A stretch of 42,104 nucleotides of DNA from Candidatus Saccharimonadota bacterium (GCA_004554425.1 SFMI01000003.1:1-42104), one strand, 5' to 3'; positions 14,929-23,754 are shown, numbered from the stretch's first letter. Notes: generated from the letters alone by a model not told the origin. Numbers and translations are program-made.

Positions 14929-16770
14929 CTATGGAGTTGCTGCTCTGTCAGCAGAAATTTTATTCCAAGTTTCAAATACTTTTACAGCTATTGGAGCAGC
15001 AACCGCGCCACCGTATCCTCCAGACTTTTCCACAAAGACAGTAACGACCAAAGGTTCGGCTGTCCAATTGCCGGTATATCCGTAGGGAGCGTAACCAGTA
15101 AACCAACAGTGATTTAGTCCGTTGGGATTATCGATAGTAGGCACATTTTCCACCGTACCAGTTTTACCAGCTATTCCTAAAGAGTAGCCTCCGCTGGAAG
15201 CAGCTGTGCCTTCTTGCATAGCAAAACGCATACCAGCTTTTATGCACTCAAAGTATTTGGAATTTACTTTTACTTGGCGAGACTTAGAAGCATATTTTTG
15301 CAAAGTAGCAGAAGGATCTTCCCTCCGATGAGCTTCCACTAAGCGAGGTCGGAAAATGGTGCCATCGGTAACTACAGCGGAAGTAACTGTAGCCATTTGC
15401 AAGGGAGAAGCGGTCACAAATCCTTGCCCTATCGCTGAATTGGCATCGTCTCCAGGGAACCACTTTTCTTTAAAAACAGCTTCTTTCCACTCTGCCGTAG
15501 GTATATTGCCAGTAGTTTCTCCCGGTAAATCGATGCCGGTTTTTTGGCCTAAACCAAAATCACGAGCGTAAGCACTCAGCCGTTTGATGCCCAATTCTAC
15601 TCCAAGCTTATAATAAACAACATCACAGGAATGGCCCAAACATTCAGTTAAGTCGATAGATCCGTGACCCGTACGCACAAAGCAATTGAAAGGCAAACCA
15701 GCAACAATATAACTACCCGTACAATAGAAACGCGACAATGGAGAAATTAAACCTTCATTTAAAGCTGCTGCCGTGGTAACAAGCTTAAAAGTTGAACCTG
15801 GAGGGTAGTCTCCATGCACAGCTCTATTAAGTAAAGGAGAACATGGATCATTAAGTAAAGCCGTAAACTTTTTCTGACTGATGCCTTCAGCAAATTCGTT
15901 GGGATCATAATGCGGAAGGCTCACTAAAGCCCTAATGTATCCGGTATAAGGCTCTATGGCTACAACAGCTCCCCCGGAGCGCTCTCCGTTTTTAGCAGCC
16001 AGCATATCTAGAACATCGCTCAAAGCTTCTTGAGCTTCAGCCTGAAGATCTAAATCTATAGAAGAGAAAATATCGTCACCAGGAATAGCCGGTTCTTTTT
16101 CTATATCGCCCAAAAACCGCCCCTCTGAATCTAGCATTTCGGTTCTGAGGCCGGAACGTCCATGTAAAACATCTTCATAGCTAAATTCTAAGCCTTCTTT
16201 GCCTATCCATTCTCCGGCAATATAACCTTTATGCTTCAATTTTGACAATTTTTCAGCGTCAATTTCACCTACATAACCCAAAATATGGGAAGCCAATTCC
16301 TGGTTAGGATAAACCCTTTTAAATTTTACTTCCGCTTTTAATCCGTCCATTTTGTTCTCAGCTTCAGCAAAGCAGGCTAAGTCTTCCTGATTTAAGCTGT
16401 CAGAAATAATGATGGCTTCTCCATCATTTTCTTTGAGTTGCGCCAACAATTTAGCAAGTTTGTTGTCGGATAAATGAAGCACATGTGCAGCCTTGCGCAA
16501 TAGTTCTTCGGCATTGTCGTGCATGTAAGGTAGCATTTTTAAGGTAAAAACTGCTTCATTACGAGCCAAAATTCTGCCGCGACGATCATAAATAAGTCCG
16601 CGTCCAGTCATAATAGGTGAATTGAGACGCAAGTTATCAGCAGCGCATTCACGATAATAGCCAACATGGATAATTTGCATATATACCAAACGTGCTACTA
16701 AAACCAAAGCGCAAACTACGGCAAAAGCGGCAAATATGTAAAAATGACGACTACGCAAAGTTACTCGCAA
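14929..16770 (-). CDS. mrdA: Penicillin-binding protein 2 (elongasome transpeptidase)
   Basis: A class B PBP: N-terminal membrane anchor (about residues 10-32), PBP dimerisation/pedestal domain, then the transpeptidase with motif 1 STFK (PPGSTFKL), motif 2 SCD (GHSCDVVYY) and motif 3 KTGT (GIAGKTGT). SxD as the second motif and the position in an mre operon identify MrdA/PBP2, which crosslinks peptidoglycan during rod elongation with RodA. The TTG start at 16770 overlaps the end of mreD by 10 bp. rodA is not in the window. 613 residues is normal length. Confidence 0.96.
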   Translation of the reverse strand: MRVTLRSRHFYIFAAFAVVCALVLVARLVYMQIIHVGYYRECAADNLRLNSPIMTGRGLIYDRRGRILARNEAVFTLKMLPYMHDNAEELLRKAAHVLHLSDNKLAKLLAQLKENDGEAIIISDSLNQEDLACFAEAENKMDGLKAEVKFKRVYPNQELASHILGYVGEIDAEKLSKLKHKGYIAGEWIGKEGLEFSYEDVLHGRSGLRTEMLDSEGRFLGDIEKEPAIPGDDIFSSIDLDLQAEAQEALSDVLDMLAAKNGERSGGAVVAIEPYTGYIRALVSLPHYDPNEFAEGISQKKFTALLNDPCSPLLNRAVHGDYPPGSTFKLVTTAAALNEGLISPLSRFYCTGSYIVAGLPFNCFVRTGHGSIDLTECLGHSCDVVYYKLGVELGIKRLSAYARDFGLGQKTGIDLPGETTGNIPTAEWKEAVFKEKWFPGDDANSAIGQGFVTASPLQMATVTSAVVTDGTIFRPRLVEAHRREDPSATLQKYASKSRQVKVNSKYFECIKAGMRFAMQEGTAASSGGYSLGIAGKTGTVENVPTIDNPNGLNHCWFTGYAPYGYTGNWTAEPLVVTVFVEKSGGYGGAVAAPIAVKVFETWNKISADRAATP

Positions 16771-17270
16771 TCCAATTTAAGCGGAACAAAGGCATAAGTT
16801 CCCAAAATTTTGTTGGTCAGCCACAGCATAGGCCATAAGAAGATGGCATTCCACAGTAAAGCGCTCCAGAGCCAAGATCGAGAAATAATCTGGCTGGGCA
16901 CATCGGCTCCAAATATTGACAGCAAAGTCAGCTCTGCAACAAAAATAACTGTCACCGTTACAACCGTGAATATGTAAATAAAAGGGCGATCGCTGTATGG
17001 CTTAAGGAAAGTACCTACAGTTCCTCCAAGAGTAGCATAGGCTAGAGCCAGCCATCCAGGAGAGCAATCGCTGAAAAGACCGATCATGGCTCCAGACAGA
17101 AGTCCAAAGATAACTCCTGATTGGCTTCCGTAACGTAAAGCTATTATAGACAAACAGAGGATAGCCAATTCGGGACGTGGCCAACCTACAGGGAGTGCCG
17201 ATTCAAGTAACAAGCCTAATGCTAGCAGAGGCAAGACAAAGATTAGAGCCGAGCGGAAATTTTTTATCAT
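16761..17270 (-). CDS. mreD: Rod shape-determining protein MreD
   Basis: A 169-residue integral membrane protein with about five hydrophobic helices and the small, poorly conserved sequence typical of MreD. Identification rests on length, topology and position between mreC and mrdA. Its ATG shares one base with the mreC stop codon (TAATG), and its 3' end overlaps mrdA. It scaffolds the elongasome in the inner membrane. Confidence 0.9.
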   Translation of the reverse strand: MIKNFRSALIFVLPLLALGLLLESALPVGWPRPELAILCLSIIALRYGSQSGVIFGLLSGAMIGLFSDCSPGWLALAYATLGGTVGTFLKPYSDRPFIYIFTVVTVTVIFVAELTLLSIFGADVPSQIISRSWLWSALLWNAIFLWPMLWLTNKILGTYAFVPLKLDCE

Positions 17271-18610
17271 TATTCCAACTCCACAGCATTTGGGGTAGGC
17301 TCGCTCTCGACAGCGTTTTCCTCGGCGGAAGGTTCTTCTAAAGCGTTTTCTCCCCCATCTTCAACAGTAATGTAGTGACTTTGGGCTCCTTCAACCAAGG
17401 CTTCAGATGGCGGACGGCTGTTAGCTTCTGCAGGCGGTACTTCATAATTCTGCTCAGAGGGCGTAGAAATTGCAGATTCAGCTTTGCTATCGGCAACTTC
17501 TTCAGAGGCGACTTCACTATTGGAAGTAGAATTAACCGCAGGGGCCTGAGTCGTTTCAAGAGGAGCTGATGATTGAGAGGAAGCAGAATTTCCAGCAGGA
17601 GCGACACTTGATGTATTTTCGATAGTTGGCTCAGAATAAGCCTCTTCGGAAGAGGGTTCTTCAACAGAGGAGCCACTGGGTTCACTCCAACTATTATCAG
17701 ATGTTTCTTCTAAGTTGCTAGCTCTAAGAGCAGCTTCGGCGCTCTCTTTGGCTGCTTGCTTAGCCTCTTGTTCAGCTCGCATAATCGCATCTTTGAAAAT
17801 GTTAGGATCAGCCGAGCTGCCGCCTTTAGTAATTAAAATAACCTCACGCAAACGCGGCAATTCGGCGCTAAGTTTGACTAAAACATCTTGATACATAGCC
17901 TCCTGGCTGACGTAGGCTCTTTCTACGCGGCCTATAGCCAAGCCGCCAGGATAGATATCGCCCAGCCCAGAGGTAACAACCAATTGTCCTGGCTTAACAG
18001 GCACATCAAAACGGATATATTTTATAATGCTACGCATCATTTTATTGGTGCGCATAATTCCATAAATTTCAGAATCGGCCAGGGCGACAGGCACAGCCAA
18101 GCTTTCGCTGCCTACCAGAGAAAGAGTACAAGATCGGCTGCCGACTTGGCTTACCCTTCCTACTAGACCTTCAGGGGTGACGGCAACCATATTTTCTGTC
18201 ACTCCATCGTTACGACCGCGATCTAAAATTACTTTTTCTCCCCAATTGTTGGGATCACGAGCAATTACGCGAGCGCTAATTTTTACTTTACCTGGCAGCT
18301 GAGCCTTCAACTCTAACAAAGATTGCAAGCGTAAATTTTGTATTTTATAAGCCAAAAGACGACTTTTTTCATCTTTGAGAGCTTTAATTTCAGCTTCAAG
18401 TCGATCATTTTTTTCACTTAAAGCTTTAAATTGCGTAAAGCCACGCAGCCAATCGTCAATTTGAGAAGAAAAATCGGTGACAATTTTTTGCACAGGAGAC
18501 AAGGCCAAAGCAGAAGTTTTGACCCAAGTAATACTGCCAATTACTTCCAAGACAATACAGACAAAAACTAGCAAAAAAAGCATTTTTAGCCAATATTTTA
18601 CTTGTCGCAT
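17270..18610 (-). CDS. mreC: Rod shape-determining protein MreC with long acidic tail
   Basis: An N-terminal membrane helix (about residues 9-30), a coiled coil (about 60-95, LEAEIKALKDEKSRL) and the paired beta-barrel MreC domain (about 105-265, with VTPEGLVGRV and VVTSGLGDIYPGGL) form a complete MreC. Beyond residue ~285 lies a ~160-residue tail almost free of hydrophobics and rich in Ser, Glu, Pro, Ala and Asn; MreC normally ends near 280-300. The tail lies outside the cytoplasm and could be a cell-wall-spanning tether or a modified linker. A small hairpin (TCTCGA-TACG-TCGAGA, 18663-18678) lies in the gap before the gene. Confidence 0.95.
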   Translation of the reverse strand: MRQVKYWLKMLFLLVFVCIVLEVIGSITWVKTSALALSPVQKIVTDFSSQIDDWLRGFTQFKALSEKNDRLEAEIKALKDEKSRLLAYKIQNLRLQSLLELKAQLPGKVKISARVIARDPNNWGEKVILDRGRNDGVTENMVAVTPEGLVGRVSQVGSRSCTLSLVGSESLAVPVALADSEIYGIMRTNKMMRSIIKYIRFDVPVKPGQLVVTSGLGDIYPGGLAIGRVERAYVSQEAMYQDVLVKLSAELPRLREVILITKGGSSADPNIFKDAIMRAEQEAKQAAKESAEAALRASNLEETSDNSWSEPSGSSVEEPSSEEAYSEPTIENTSSVAPAGNSASSQSSAPLETTQAPAVNSTSNSEVASEEVADSKAESAISTPSEQNYEVPPAEANSRPPSEALVEGAQSHYITVEDGGENALEEPSAEENAVESEPTPNAVELE

Positions 18611-18717
18611 TGTTTGTGAATCTCCAGACTGTTTGAGAAGTTTGCCTATCCTATTTTGCTAATCTCGATACGTCGAGACCTTAATGTATATATCCTTGCC
18701 AAAAAAGCTGATCACTT

Positions 18718-19758
18718 TTACCAGAAATTGTGTGTCTCTGCCCCTTCTACCGATCTCATTATACGCGGATCATGATAAAGTTGTTCTAAACCAAGCAAAG
18801 TACAATCTTCAGGTTTTTCGGCTACTTGGCAAAAGACTCCGGTCTCGGCAGCTAAATACTGAGCTAATCCGCTCAAACGGCTGCCTCCACCGCACAACAT
18901 CATGCCCGAATTGACTATATCGTCAGTAAAACCGGGAGGCGTAAGTCGAATAACGCGCTGCAACATATTGGAGATTTGCTCTAATTTGGGCTTTAGTATT
19001 TTTAAGATCTGTGCCGCCGTCAATTTCATTTTTCGAGGAAAGCCGGTTTTTAAGTCGCGTCCCTTTATTTCAAAGCTCAAAGCACTGTTTTCCGTATAAG
19101 CACAGCCGCCTTCTATTTTTAGCTGTTCGGCACTACCCATACCCACAACTAAATTTTGGCGACGACAATAATCGACAATAGCCTTATCAAGAGCAGCTCC
19201 GGCTACAGGTATAGAATCGGCCACCACAATAGCTCCCATACATATCACAGCCGCTTGGGTTATTTCAGCTCCGACGTTGACAACTAAACAAGCTTTACTC
19301 TGAGTAACTGATAATCCACAGCCCAAGGCTGAGGCCAAAGGAGCAGCCACCAAAGATATACCTCTAGCACCAGCCGAGCGACAAAGATCAGAAATTATAC
19401 GCACATCGGCCTCGGAAGCTCCCACCGGAATAGACAACAAAATTCGGGGACCGAATAGTCCTAAATTGGAGCAGCGACTTAAGCAAAAGCACAATAATTC
19501 AAGAGCTTTATCGTAGTCACAAACGCACCCCTCTTTTATGGGAGCGCTCAATATTTTTTCTTTATTTAGGCGTCCTGCCATAAGTTTGGCCTGAGAGCCG
19601 ACAGCTATGAGCCTGTCAGTTTTGACTTCATAGATAAGGCGGGCATGTTCACGCCAATAGTTTTTTCCACACTCTGCCACACCTACGGAAGAGCTTCCCA
19701 GATCGATCCCCAGATCAGGAGAAAACTTGGAAATTAGTTTATCGAAAAAATCTAACAC
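18718..19758 (-). CDS. mreB: MreB-family actin homolog with degenerate active site
   Basis: Placed between maf and mreC and aligning over full length with MreB: SPDLGIDLGSSS (phosphate-1 loop), AVGSQAKLMAGR, SAGARGISLV, AGAALDKAIVDYCRR and the adenosine-site LCGGGSRLSGL. Key positions are lost. The phosphate-2 loop, normally D-I-G-G-G-T-T, reads NVGAEIT, and the E-P-x-A-A-A-I-G motif carrying the catalytic glutamate reads APLASALG. The T-A-N-T and E-P-S-V-V-A blocks are also missing. I start at the GTG at 19758; a TTG at 19773 is possible. It may be a structural paralog that no longer hydrolyses nucleotide, with a canonical mreB elsewhere. Confidence 0.88.
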   Translation of the reverse strand: MLDFFDKLISKFSPDLGIDLGSSSVGVAECGKNYWREHARLIYEVKTDRLIAVGSQAKLMAGRLNKEKILSAPIKEGCVCDYDKALELLCFCLSRCSNLGLFGPRILLSIPVGASEADVRIISDLCRSAGARGISLVAAPLASALGCGLSVTQSKACLVVNVGAEITQAAVICMGAIVVADSIPVAGAALDKAIVDYCRRQNLVVGMGSAEQLKIEGGCAYTENSALSFEIKGRDLKTGFPRKMKLTAAQILKILKPKLEQISNMLQRVIRLTPPGFTDDIVNSGMMLCGGGSRLSGLAQYLAAETGVFCQVAEKPEDCTLLGLEQLYHDPRIMRSVEGAETHNFW

Positions 19759-19779
19759 GCCTATCCTACCCAACGAAAT

Positions 19780-20604
19780 CTAGTCTCGCAAAGAGAACAA
19801 ATTAAAACCAAAAGCCGCACTCAAACTATTTAACACAGTTAAAGGCAATCCCACCACATTAAAATAACATCCGTCTATTTTTTCCACTAAAAGCGAGCCT
19901 AACTCTTGAATGCCATAGGCTCCAGCCTTATCTAGAGGATGGCCAGTTTCTACATAGGCTTTTATCTCTTGCTCTATAGAGGAGCGGAACTTAACCGCCG
20001 TTACGGCACAAGACTTGATAAATTTTCCTGAAGGCAAAGCTTGTACAGCCACACCAGTAACAACATGGTGCCAACGACCGGCCAAACCGGTAAGCATTTC
20101 CAAAGCTTCAGCCTTAGAACCAGGTTTGCCCAAGACGGCCTTACCACAAACAACAACAGTATCCGATCCTATAACTAAAGACTGAGATGTTTGCTCAAGC
20201 ACTACTTGAGATGCAGAAGAGCGAGCTTTAGCCAAGGCAGAATTTTGCACTTCTTTAATAACTTCGGCCAAAACTTCCGCCTCACAAGCTTCATGCAAAC
20301 GTAAACTTAAATTGGCATATGGACCGACACAATCTAAAATAGGTTGCACTTGAGGAATTGCCCTAACTTTACTTATATCCTGGCCTAAAAAGGCTGAATA
20401 TTCGGCATACATACTAGCGCTGCCGAAATCGTCTCGGACATTTTCTTTAAGCTCGGCTAGACCACAGCCAGAACGAGAGCAAGGAGGCTCAGCCTCAGGA
20501 CTAGGCTTCAAAACTGTAAAATCCAGTCCCAACATTTCCAGTAATTCGCGACGGCGCGGCGAAGCGGAGGCTAAAATTATTTTAGGTTTATTTTCTTTCA
20601 GCAT
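19780..20604 (-). CDS. maf: Maf-family nucleotide pyrophosphatase with internal insertion
   Basis: The Maf signature LASASPRRRELLE (11-23), the catalytic GSDTVV (146-151), LGKP, and the C-terminal DKAGAYGIQ...GCYFNVVGLP are all present, so a house-cleaning dNTP/UTP pyrophosphatase is expected. The protein is 274 aa against ~190-200 for the family. The distance from SASPRR to GSDT is ~130 residues instead of ~60, so about 70 residues, including three cysteines, are inserted after position ~37. The ATG lies about nine bases after a TATAAT (20619-20614), suggesting a nearly leaderless transcript. It is the first gene of the mre cluster. Confidence 0.93.
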   Translation of the reverse strand: MLKENKPKIILASASPRRRELLEMLGLDFTVLKPSPEAEPPCSRSGCGLAELKENVRDDFGSASMYAEYSAFLGQDISKVRAIPQVQPILDCVGPYANLSLRLHEACEAEVLAEVIKEVQNSALAKARSSASQVVLEQTSQSLVIGSDTVVVCGKAVLGKPGSKAEALEMLTGLAGRWHHVVTGVAVQALPSGKFIKSCAVTAVKFRSSIEQEIKAYVETGHPLDKAGAYGIQELGSLLVEKIDGCYFNVVGLPLTVLNSLSAAFGFNLFSLRD

Positions 20605-20613
20605 ATAGGGCGG

Positions 20614-20619
20614 ATTATA
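20614..20619 (-). promoter_or_regulatory. -10 element of the maf-mre operon
   Basis: TATAAT on the minus strand ends nine bases before the maf ATG. No good -35 hexamer is found at 16-18 bp. If used, the transcript would start almost at the initiation codon, and the maf ATG indeed lacks a ribosome binding site. Confidence 0.4.
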
Positions 20620-20693
20620 ACACGAAAAGCCCGATTAACGATACACTGAGTCTGAAAAAGAACATTGTTTGAAAAATATGGAGTTAGCTGCCC

Positions 20694-21236
20694 ATGAAAA
20701 TAGTCACTAAAACTGGCGATAAAGGTGAAACCTCTTTAATCGGAGGGCAACGCGTCTTCAAAGATGATCCACATTTAGCAGCTTGCGGCTCAATAGACGA
20801 ATTAAGCGCAATTCTAGGCGTATGTCTAAGCTTAGACATTCCATCTCCTTGGCGCGAAGAACTAGAAGAAATACAACGCACCTTGTTTCTACTGGCAGCC
20901 GATTTGGCTTCTCCTGAGCTTTCAACTAATTTTCACCTAAATGCAAATCACATTAAACAATTGGAAGATAAGCTTCAACCCCATTTACAAGCTCTACCTG
21001 AGCAAAATTGCTTTATCCTTAATGGAGGCAGCCAGTGTGGTTCTTTTTTACATTGGGCCCGCACTGTCTGTCGACGAGCTGAAAGGGAATGCGTAACCTT
21101 AAAGCGCCTAACAAATTCGGAGCGTTCCCCCTTCAATGACTCGCTCATTATCTATATAAACAGGCTGTCCGACTACCTTTTTGCCGCTGCTCGCCTAATA
21201 AATCGCCAGCAAGGCTGTGAAGAAAAAAAGGTATAA
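20694..21236 (+). CDS. pduO: Cob(I)alamin adenosyltransferase, PduO type
   Basis: Transfers the adenosyl group of ATP to cob(I)alamin to make coenzyme B12. The ATP-binding N-terminus TKTGDKGETSLIGG, the CGSIDELSAILG segment, the ARTVCRRAER helix and the terminal YINRLSDYLF are the family's conserved blocks, in order, over 180 residues (normal length). GGAG lies ten bases before the ATG. It stands alone upstream of rpsT, divergent from maf. Its presence implies use of adenosylcobalamin enzymes, though none is in the window. Confidence 0.95.
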   Translation: MKIVTKTGDKGETSLIGGQRVFKDDPHLAACGSIDELSAILGVCLSLDIPSPWREELEEIQRTLFLLAADLASPELSTNFHLNANHIKQLEDKLQPHLQALPEQNCFILNGGSQCGSFLHWARTVCRRAERECVTLKRLTNSERSPFNDSLIIYINRLSDYLFAAARLINRQQGCEEKKV

Positions 21237-21260
21237 TCCTTTTTTTTATCTCTTTTGCCC

Positions 21261-21290
21261 TTGCTTTCACATTTGGGGACGTGATATAAT
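21261..21290 (+). promoter_or_regulatory. rpsT: Promoter of rpsT
   Basis: TTGCTT (21261-21266), an 18-bp spacer, and TATAAT (21285-21290) preceded by TG one base before (an extended -10). The resulting leader of ~130 nt before the GTG includes a short GAGC/GCTC hairpin region. It gives rpsT its own strong transcription. Confidence 0.7.
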
Positions 21291-21425
21291 GCCCCCGGTT
21301 TAGAAGCGAGTAGTTTAAGTTGGTAGAGCGAGAGTAGTTTGCTCACTCCCCCTAGTGCAAAAAGATATTTTTGCCTTAATTTGTTCACTAAAGTTTCTAA
21401 AGATTTTGTTTGGAGGATTTTCAAA

Positions 21426-21701
21426 GTGGCAAACATTAAGACTGCCAAAAAGATGATCTTGGTTCACGAGCGCCGCCGCAAGCGCAACGTTAGCGTAAAG
21501 ACTCGTATCAAAAACGTTTTCAAGGCTGCTATAGCTACTGTAGAAAAGGAAACCAGCGCTGAAGTACGCGCTCAGTCCTTAAGCGCCGCTTCTTCCACTA
21601 TCGATAAGGCCGTAGCTAAGGGCATCGTCCACAAGAATAAGGCTGCCCGCCGCAAATCCCGTTTGGCTCGCAAAATCAACGCCGCCAACGCTCAAGCCTA
21701 A
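21426..21701 (+). CDS. rpsT: 30S ribosomal protein S20
   Basis: 91 residues starting (M)ANIKTAKK, very basic (HERRRKRN, HKNKAARRKSRLARK), matching bS20 in length, start and C-terminal helix. The initiation codon is GTG at 21426, with GGAGG nine bases upstream; an open frame from 21339 is only the leader. bS20 binds 16S rRNA early in 30S assembly. Non-AUG starts for rpsT are known to be linked to autoregulation in E. coli; here this is only suggestive. Confidence 0.97.
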   Translation: MANIKTAKKMILVHERRRKRNVSVKTRIKNVFKAAIATVEKETSAEVRAQSLSAASSTIDKAVAKGIVHKNKAARRKSRLARKINAANAQA

Positions 21702-21723
21702 TATTCGTCAGAATTTTAGCTGA

Positions 21724-21765
21724 AAAAACTCCGCCGCTTTACTAAAAGCAGACGGAGTTTTTTTT
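21724..21765 (+). terminator. Intrinsic terminator of rpsT
   Basis: AACTCCG pairs with CGGAGTT, with an inner GCTTT/AAAGC stem, followed by eight or more T residues. It lies about 25 bp after the rpsT stop. Confidence 0.9.
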
Positions 21766-21794
21766 ATGAGAAATAGGGTAAGCTAACTAAGATT

Positions 21795-22370
21795 ATGGAA
21801 AAATCTAATTCAGAGAAACTTATTACCGCAATCAACGAACTTGTAAGAGAAAAGCCTTATATAATTCTGGCCATAGACGGACGCTGCGGCTCGGGAAAAA
21901 CAACTTTAGCCTCTTATTTGCAAAAAGAATTTAAGGCTAATTTGTTTCATATGGATGATTTTTATCTGCCGCTCAATTTGCGCACTCCAGAAATTCTCAG
22001 CCAGATCGCTGGCAATATAGATCGCCAACGTCTAATTGCAGAAGTATTGCGCCCTTTGCAAGAGCGACGTCCTTTTACTTATCGCACTTACAGCCATACC
22101 ACAGAGCCCCATTTCAGTGAGCCTATTCAAATTCAGCCTACCAAAGTTGCCATAATTGAAGGTTCTTATTCTTGCCATCCTGATTTCATAGACTTTTATG
22201 ATTATAAAATTTTTCTTTCTCTGGATAAAGACAAACAATGGCAACGCTTGAGCGGCAGAGAGACTCCAGAAGAGCTAGCCGGTTTTGCTAAATTTTGGAT
22301 TCCAATGGAAGAAAAGTATTTCCAAGCTTGTCAAATTCAAACAAAATGTAATTTTTATTGGGAAGCTTAA
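21795..22370 (+). CDS. Uridine kinase-like P-loop NTPase
   Basis: Walker A GRCGSGKTT (about residues 29-37) is followed by FHMDDFYLPL, the acceptor-site DDF motif of the uridine kinase / phosphoribulokinase superfamily, and by VAIIEGSYSCHP, the EG-Y/S segment of the same fold. The lid region (RLSGRETPEEL) contains basic residues. At 191 aa it is close to other small members. The family phosphorylates nucleosides or related hydroxyl compounds with ATP/GTP; the substrate here cannot be fixed. It follows the rpsT terminator, so it needs its own promoter. Confidence 0.85.
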   Translation: MEKSNSEKLITAINELVREKPYIILAIDGRCGSGKTTLASYLQKEFKANLFHMDDFYLPLNLRTPEILSQIAGNIDRQRLIAEVLRPLQERRPFTYRTYSHTTEPHFSEPIQIQPTKVAIIEGSYSCHPDFIDFYDYKIFLSLDKDKQWQRLSGRETPEELAGFAKFWIPMEEKYFQACQIQTKCNFYWEA

Positions 22371-22373
22371 AGC

Positions 22374-22418
22374 AAAAAAAGAGCTCCGCTTTTTTCTCAA
22401 AAGAGAGAAGCGGAGCTC
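22374..22418. terminator. Bidirectional terminator between kinase and ahcY
   Basis: A long stem, GAGCTCCGCTTTTTTCTC with GAGAGAAGCGGAGCTC around AAAA (22381-22418), is bordered on the left by an A-run (22374-22380) that supplies the U-tract for minus-strand transcripts from ahcY. It is positioned to stop both converging genes. Confidence 0.85.
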
Positions 22419-22446
22419 AGTCTATTTTAGGAATTAAACTAAAAAA

Positions 22447-23754
22447 TTAGTAGCGATAATACTCAGGCTTGTAAGGGCCTTCTACGGGTACACCCAAATA
22501 TTCAGCCTGTTCAGGAGTGAGCTTAGTTAAGCTAACGCCCAACTTAGGCAAGTGGAGGCGAGCAACTTCTTCGTCAAGTTTCTTGGGCAAACGATAAACG
22601 CCGATAGGATACTTGTCATGGTTGTTCCAAAGCTCTATCTGACCTAATACTTGGTTAGTGAAGGAGCAAGACATCACGAAAGAAGGATGGCCAGTAGCGC
22701 AGCCCAAGTTGACTAAACGTCCGCGAGCCAGAACGATCAGATCGCGACCGCTGGGCAATTGGAAGACGTCTACCTGAGGCTTCAAGTTGTATTCAGTAAT
22801 ACCAGGGGTAGTTTCTAACCAGTGCATATCGATTTCGCAGTCGAAGTGACCGATATTGCAAACGATAGCTTTATCTTTCATTTCCATCATGTGACGGCCC
22901 ATGATAATGCCTTTGCAACCGGTGGTTGTAACAAAAATATCACCAATAGGAGCGGCCTCTTCCATGGTCATAACCTGGTAGCCTTCCATAGCAGCTTGCA
23001 AAGCACAAATAGGATCGATCTCGGTAATAATGACACGGGCACCGAAACCACGCATACTCTGAGCGCAGCCTTTACCTACATCACCAAAGCCACAAACGAC
23101 TACAACTTTACCAGCAACCATAACATCGGTGCCTCTCTTGATGCCATCAGCCAAAGACTCGCGGCAGCCGTAAAGGTTGTCAAACTTGGACTTAGTTACA
23201 GAGTCGTTGACGTTGATAGCCGGAGCCAAAAGCTTGCCTTCGGCAGCGCGACGGTAAAGGTTGTGTACACCAGTTGTAGTTTCTTCGGTGATACCACGGA
23301 TATCTTTGAAAAGTTCGGGGAATTCATCGTGAACTAAGTTGGTCAAGTCGCCGCCATCGTCCAAGATCATATTTGGGCCCAAGCCACCTTCAAATTTTAA
23401 GCTCTGACGAATACACCAATCGTACTCTTCCAAAGTTTCGCCCTTCCAAGCGAAAACAGGTACACCAGCGGCGGCAATAGCAGCAGCAGCATGGTCTTGA
23501 GTGCTGTAAATATTGCAAGAACTCCAGCGAACCTGAGCACCCAAAGCTACGCAAGTCTCAATCAGAACAGCAGTCTGAACGGTCATGTGCAGACAACCGG
23601 CGATACGAGCTCCTTTTAAGGGCTTCTCGTCAGCATAGCGCTCACGTAAAGCCATCAATCCGGGCATTTCAGCTTCGGAAAGAACGATATCGCGTCTTCC
23701 CCATTCAGCCAAGCTCATATCTTTTACTTTGTAATCTACAGCAGATTCGCTCAT
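22447..23754 (-). CDS. ahcY: S-adenosylhomocysteine hydrolase
   Basis: Splits S-adenosylhomocysteine into adenosine and homocysteine, keeping methyl transfer reactions running. Clear blocks: N-terminal substrate domain (GCLHMTVQTAVL, SSCNIYSTQDHAAAA), the NAD site GFGDVGKGCA, NVNDSVTKSKFDN with the active-site lysine and Asp/Asn, and the C-terminal KLDEEVARLHL...KPEYYRY that ends all family members. 435 residues, without the ~40-residue insertion of many proteobacterial and plant enzymes. GGAGG lies ten bases before the ATG. It appears monocistronic between two terminators. Confidence 0.98.
   Translation of the reverse strand: MSESAVDYKVKDMSLAEWGRRDIVLSEAEMPGLMALRERYADEKPLKGARIAGCLHMTVQTAVLIETCVALGAQVRWSSCNIYSTQDHAAAAIAAAGVPVFAWKGETLEEYDWCIRQSLKFEGGLGPNMILDDGGDLTNLVHDEFPELFKDIRGITEETTTGVHNLYRRAAEGKLLAPAINVNDSVTKSKFDNLYGCRESLADGIKRGTDVMVAGKVVVVCGFGDVGKGCAQSMRGFGARVIITEIDPICALQAAMEGYQVMTMEEAAPIGDIFVTTTGCKGIIMGRHMMEMKDKAIVCNIGHFDCEIDMHWLETTPGITEYNLKPQVDVFQLPSGRDLIVLARGRLVNLGCATGHPSFVMSCSFTNQVLGQIELWNNHDKYPIGVYRLPKKLDEEVARLHLPKLGVSLTKLTPEQAEYLGVPVEGPYKPEYYRY

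Noticed and set aside
21305..21360. tRNA-like AAGTTGGTAGAGCG in the rpsT leader
   Set aside because: It resembles a D-loop but there is no matching D-stem, anticodon arm, TTC arm or acceptor stem.
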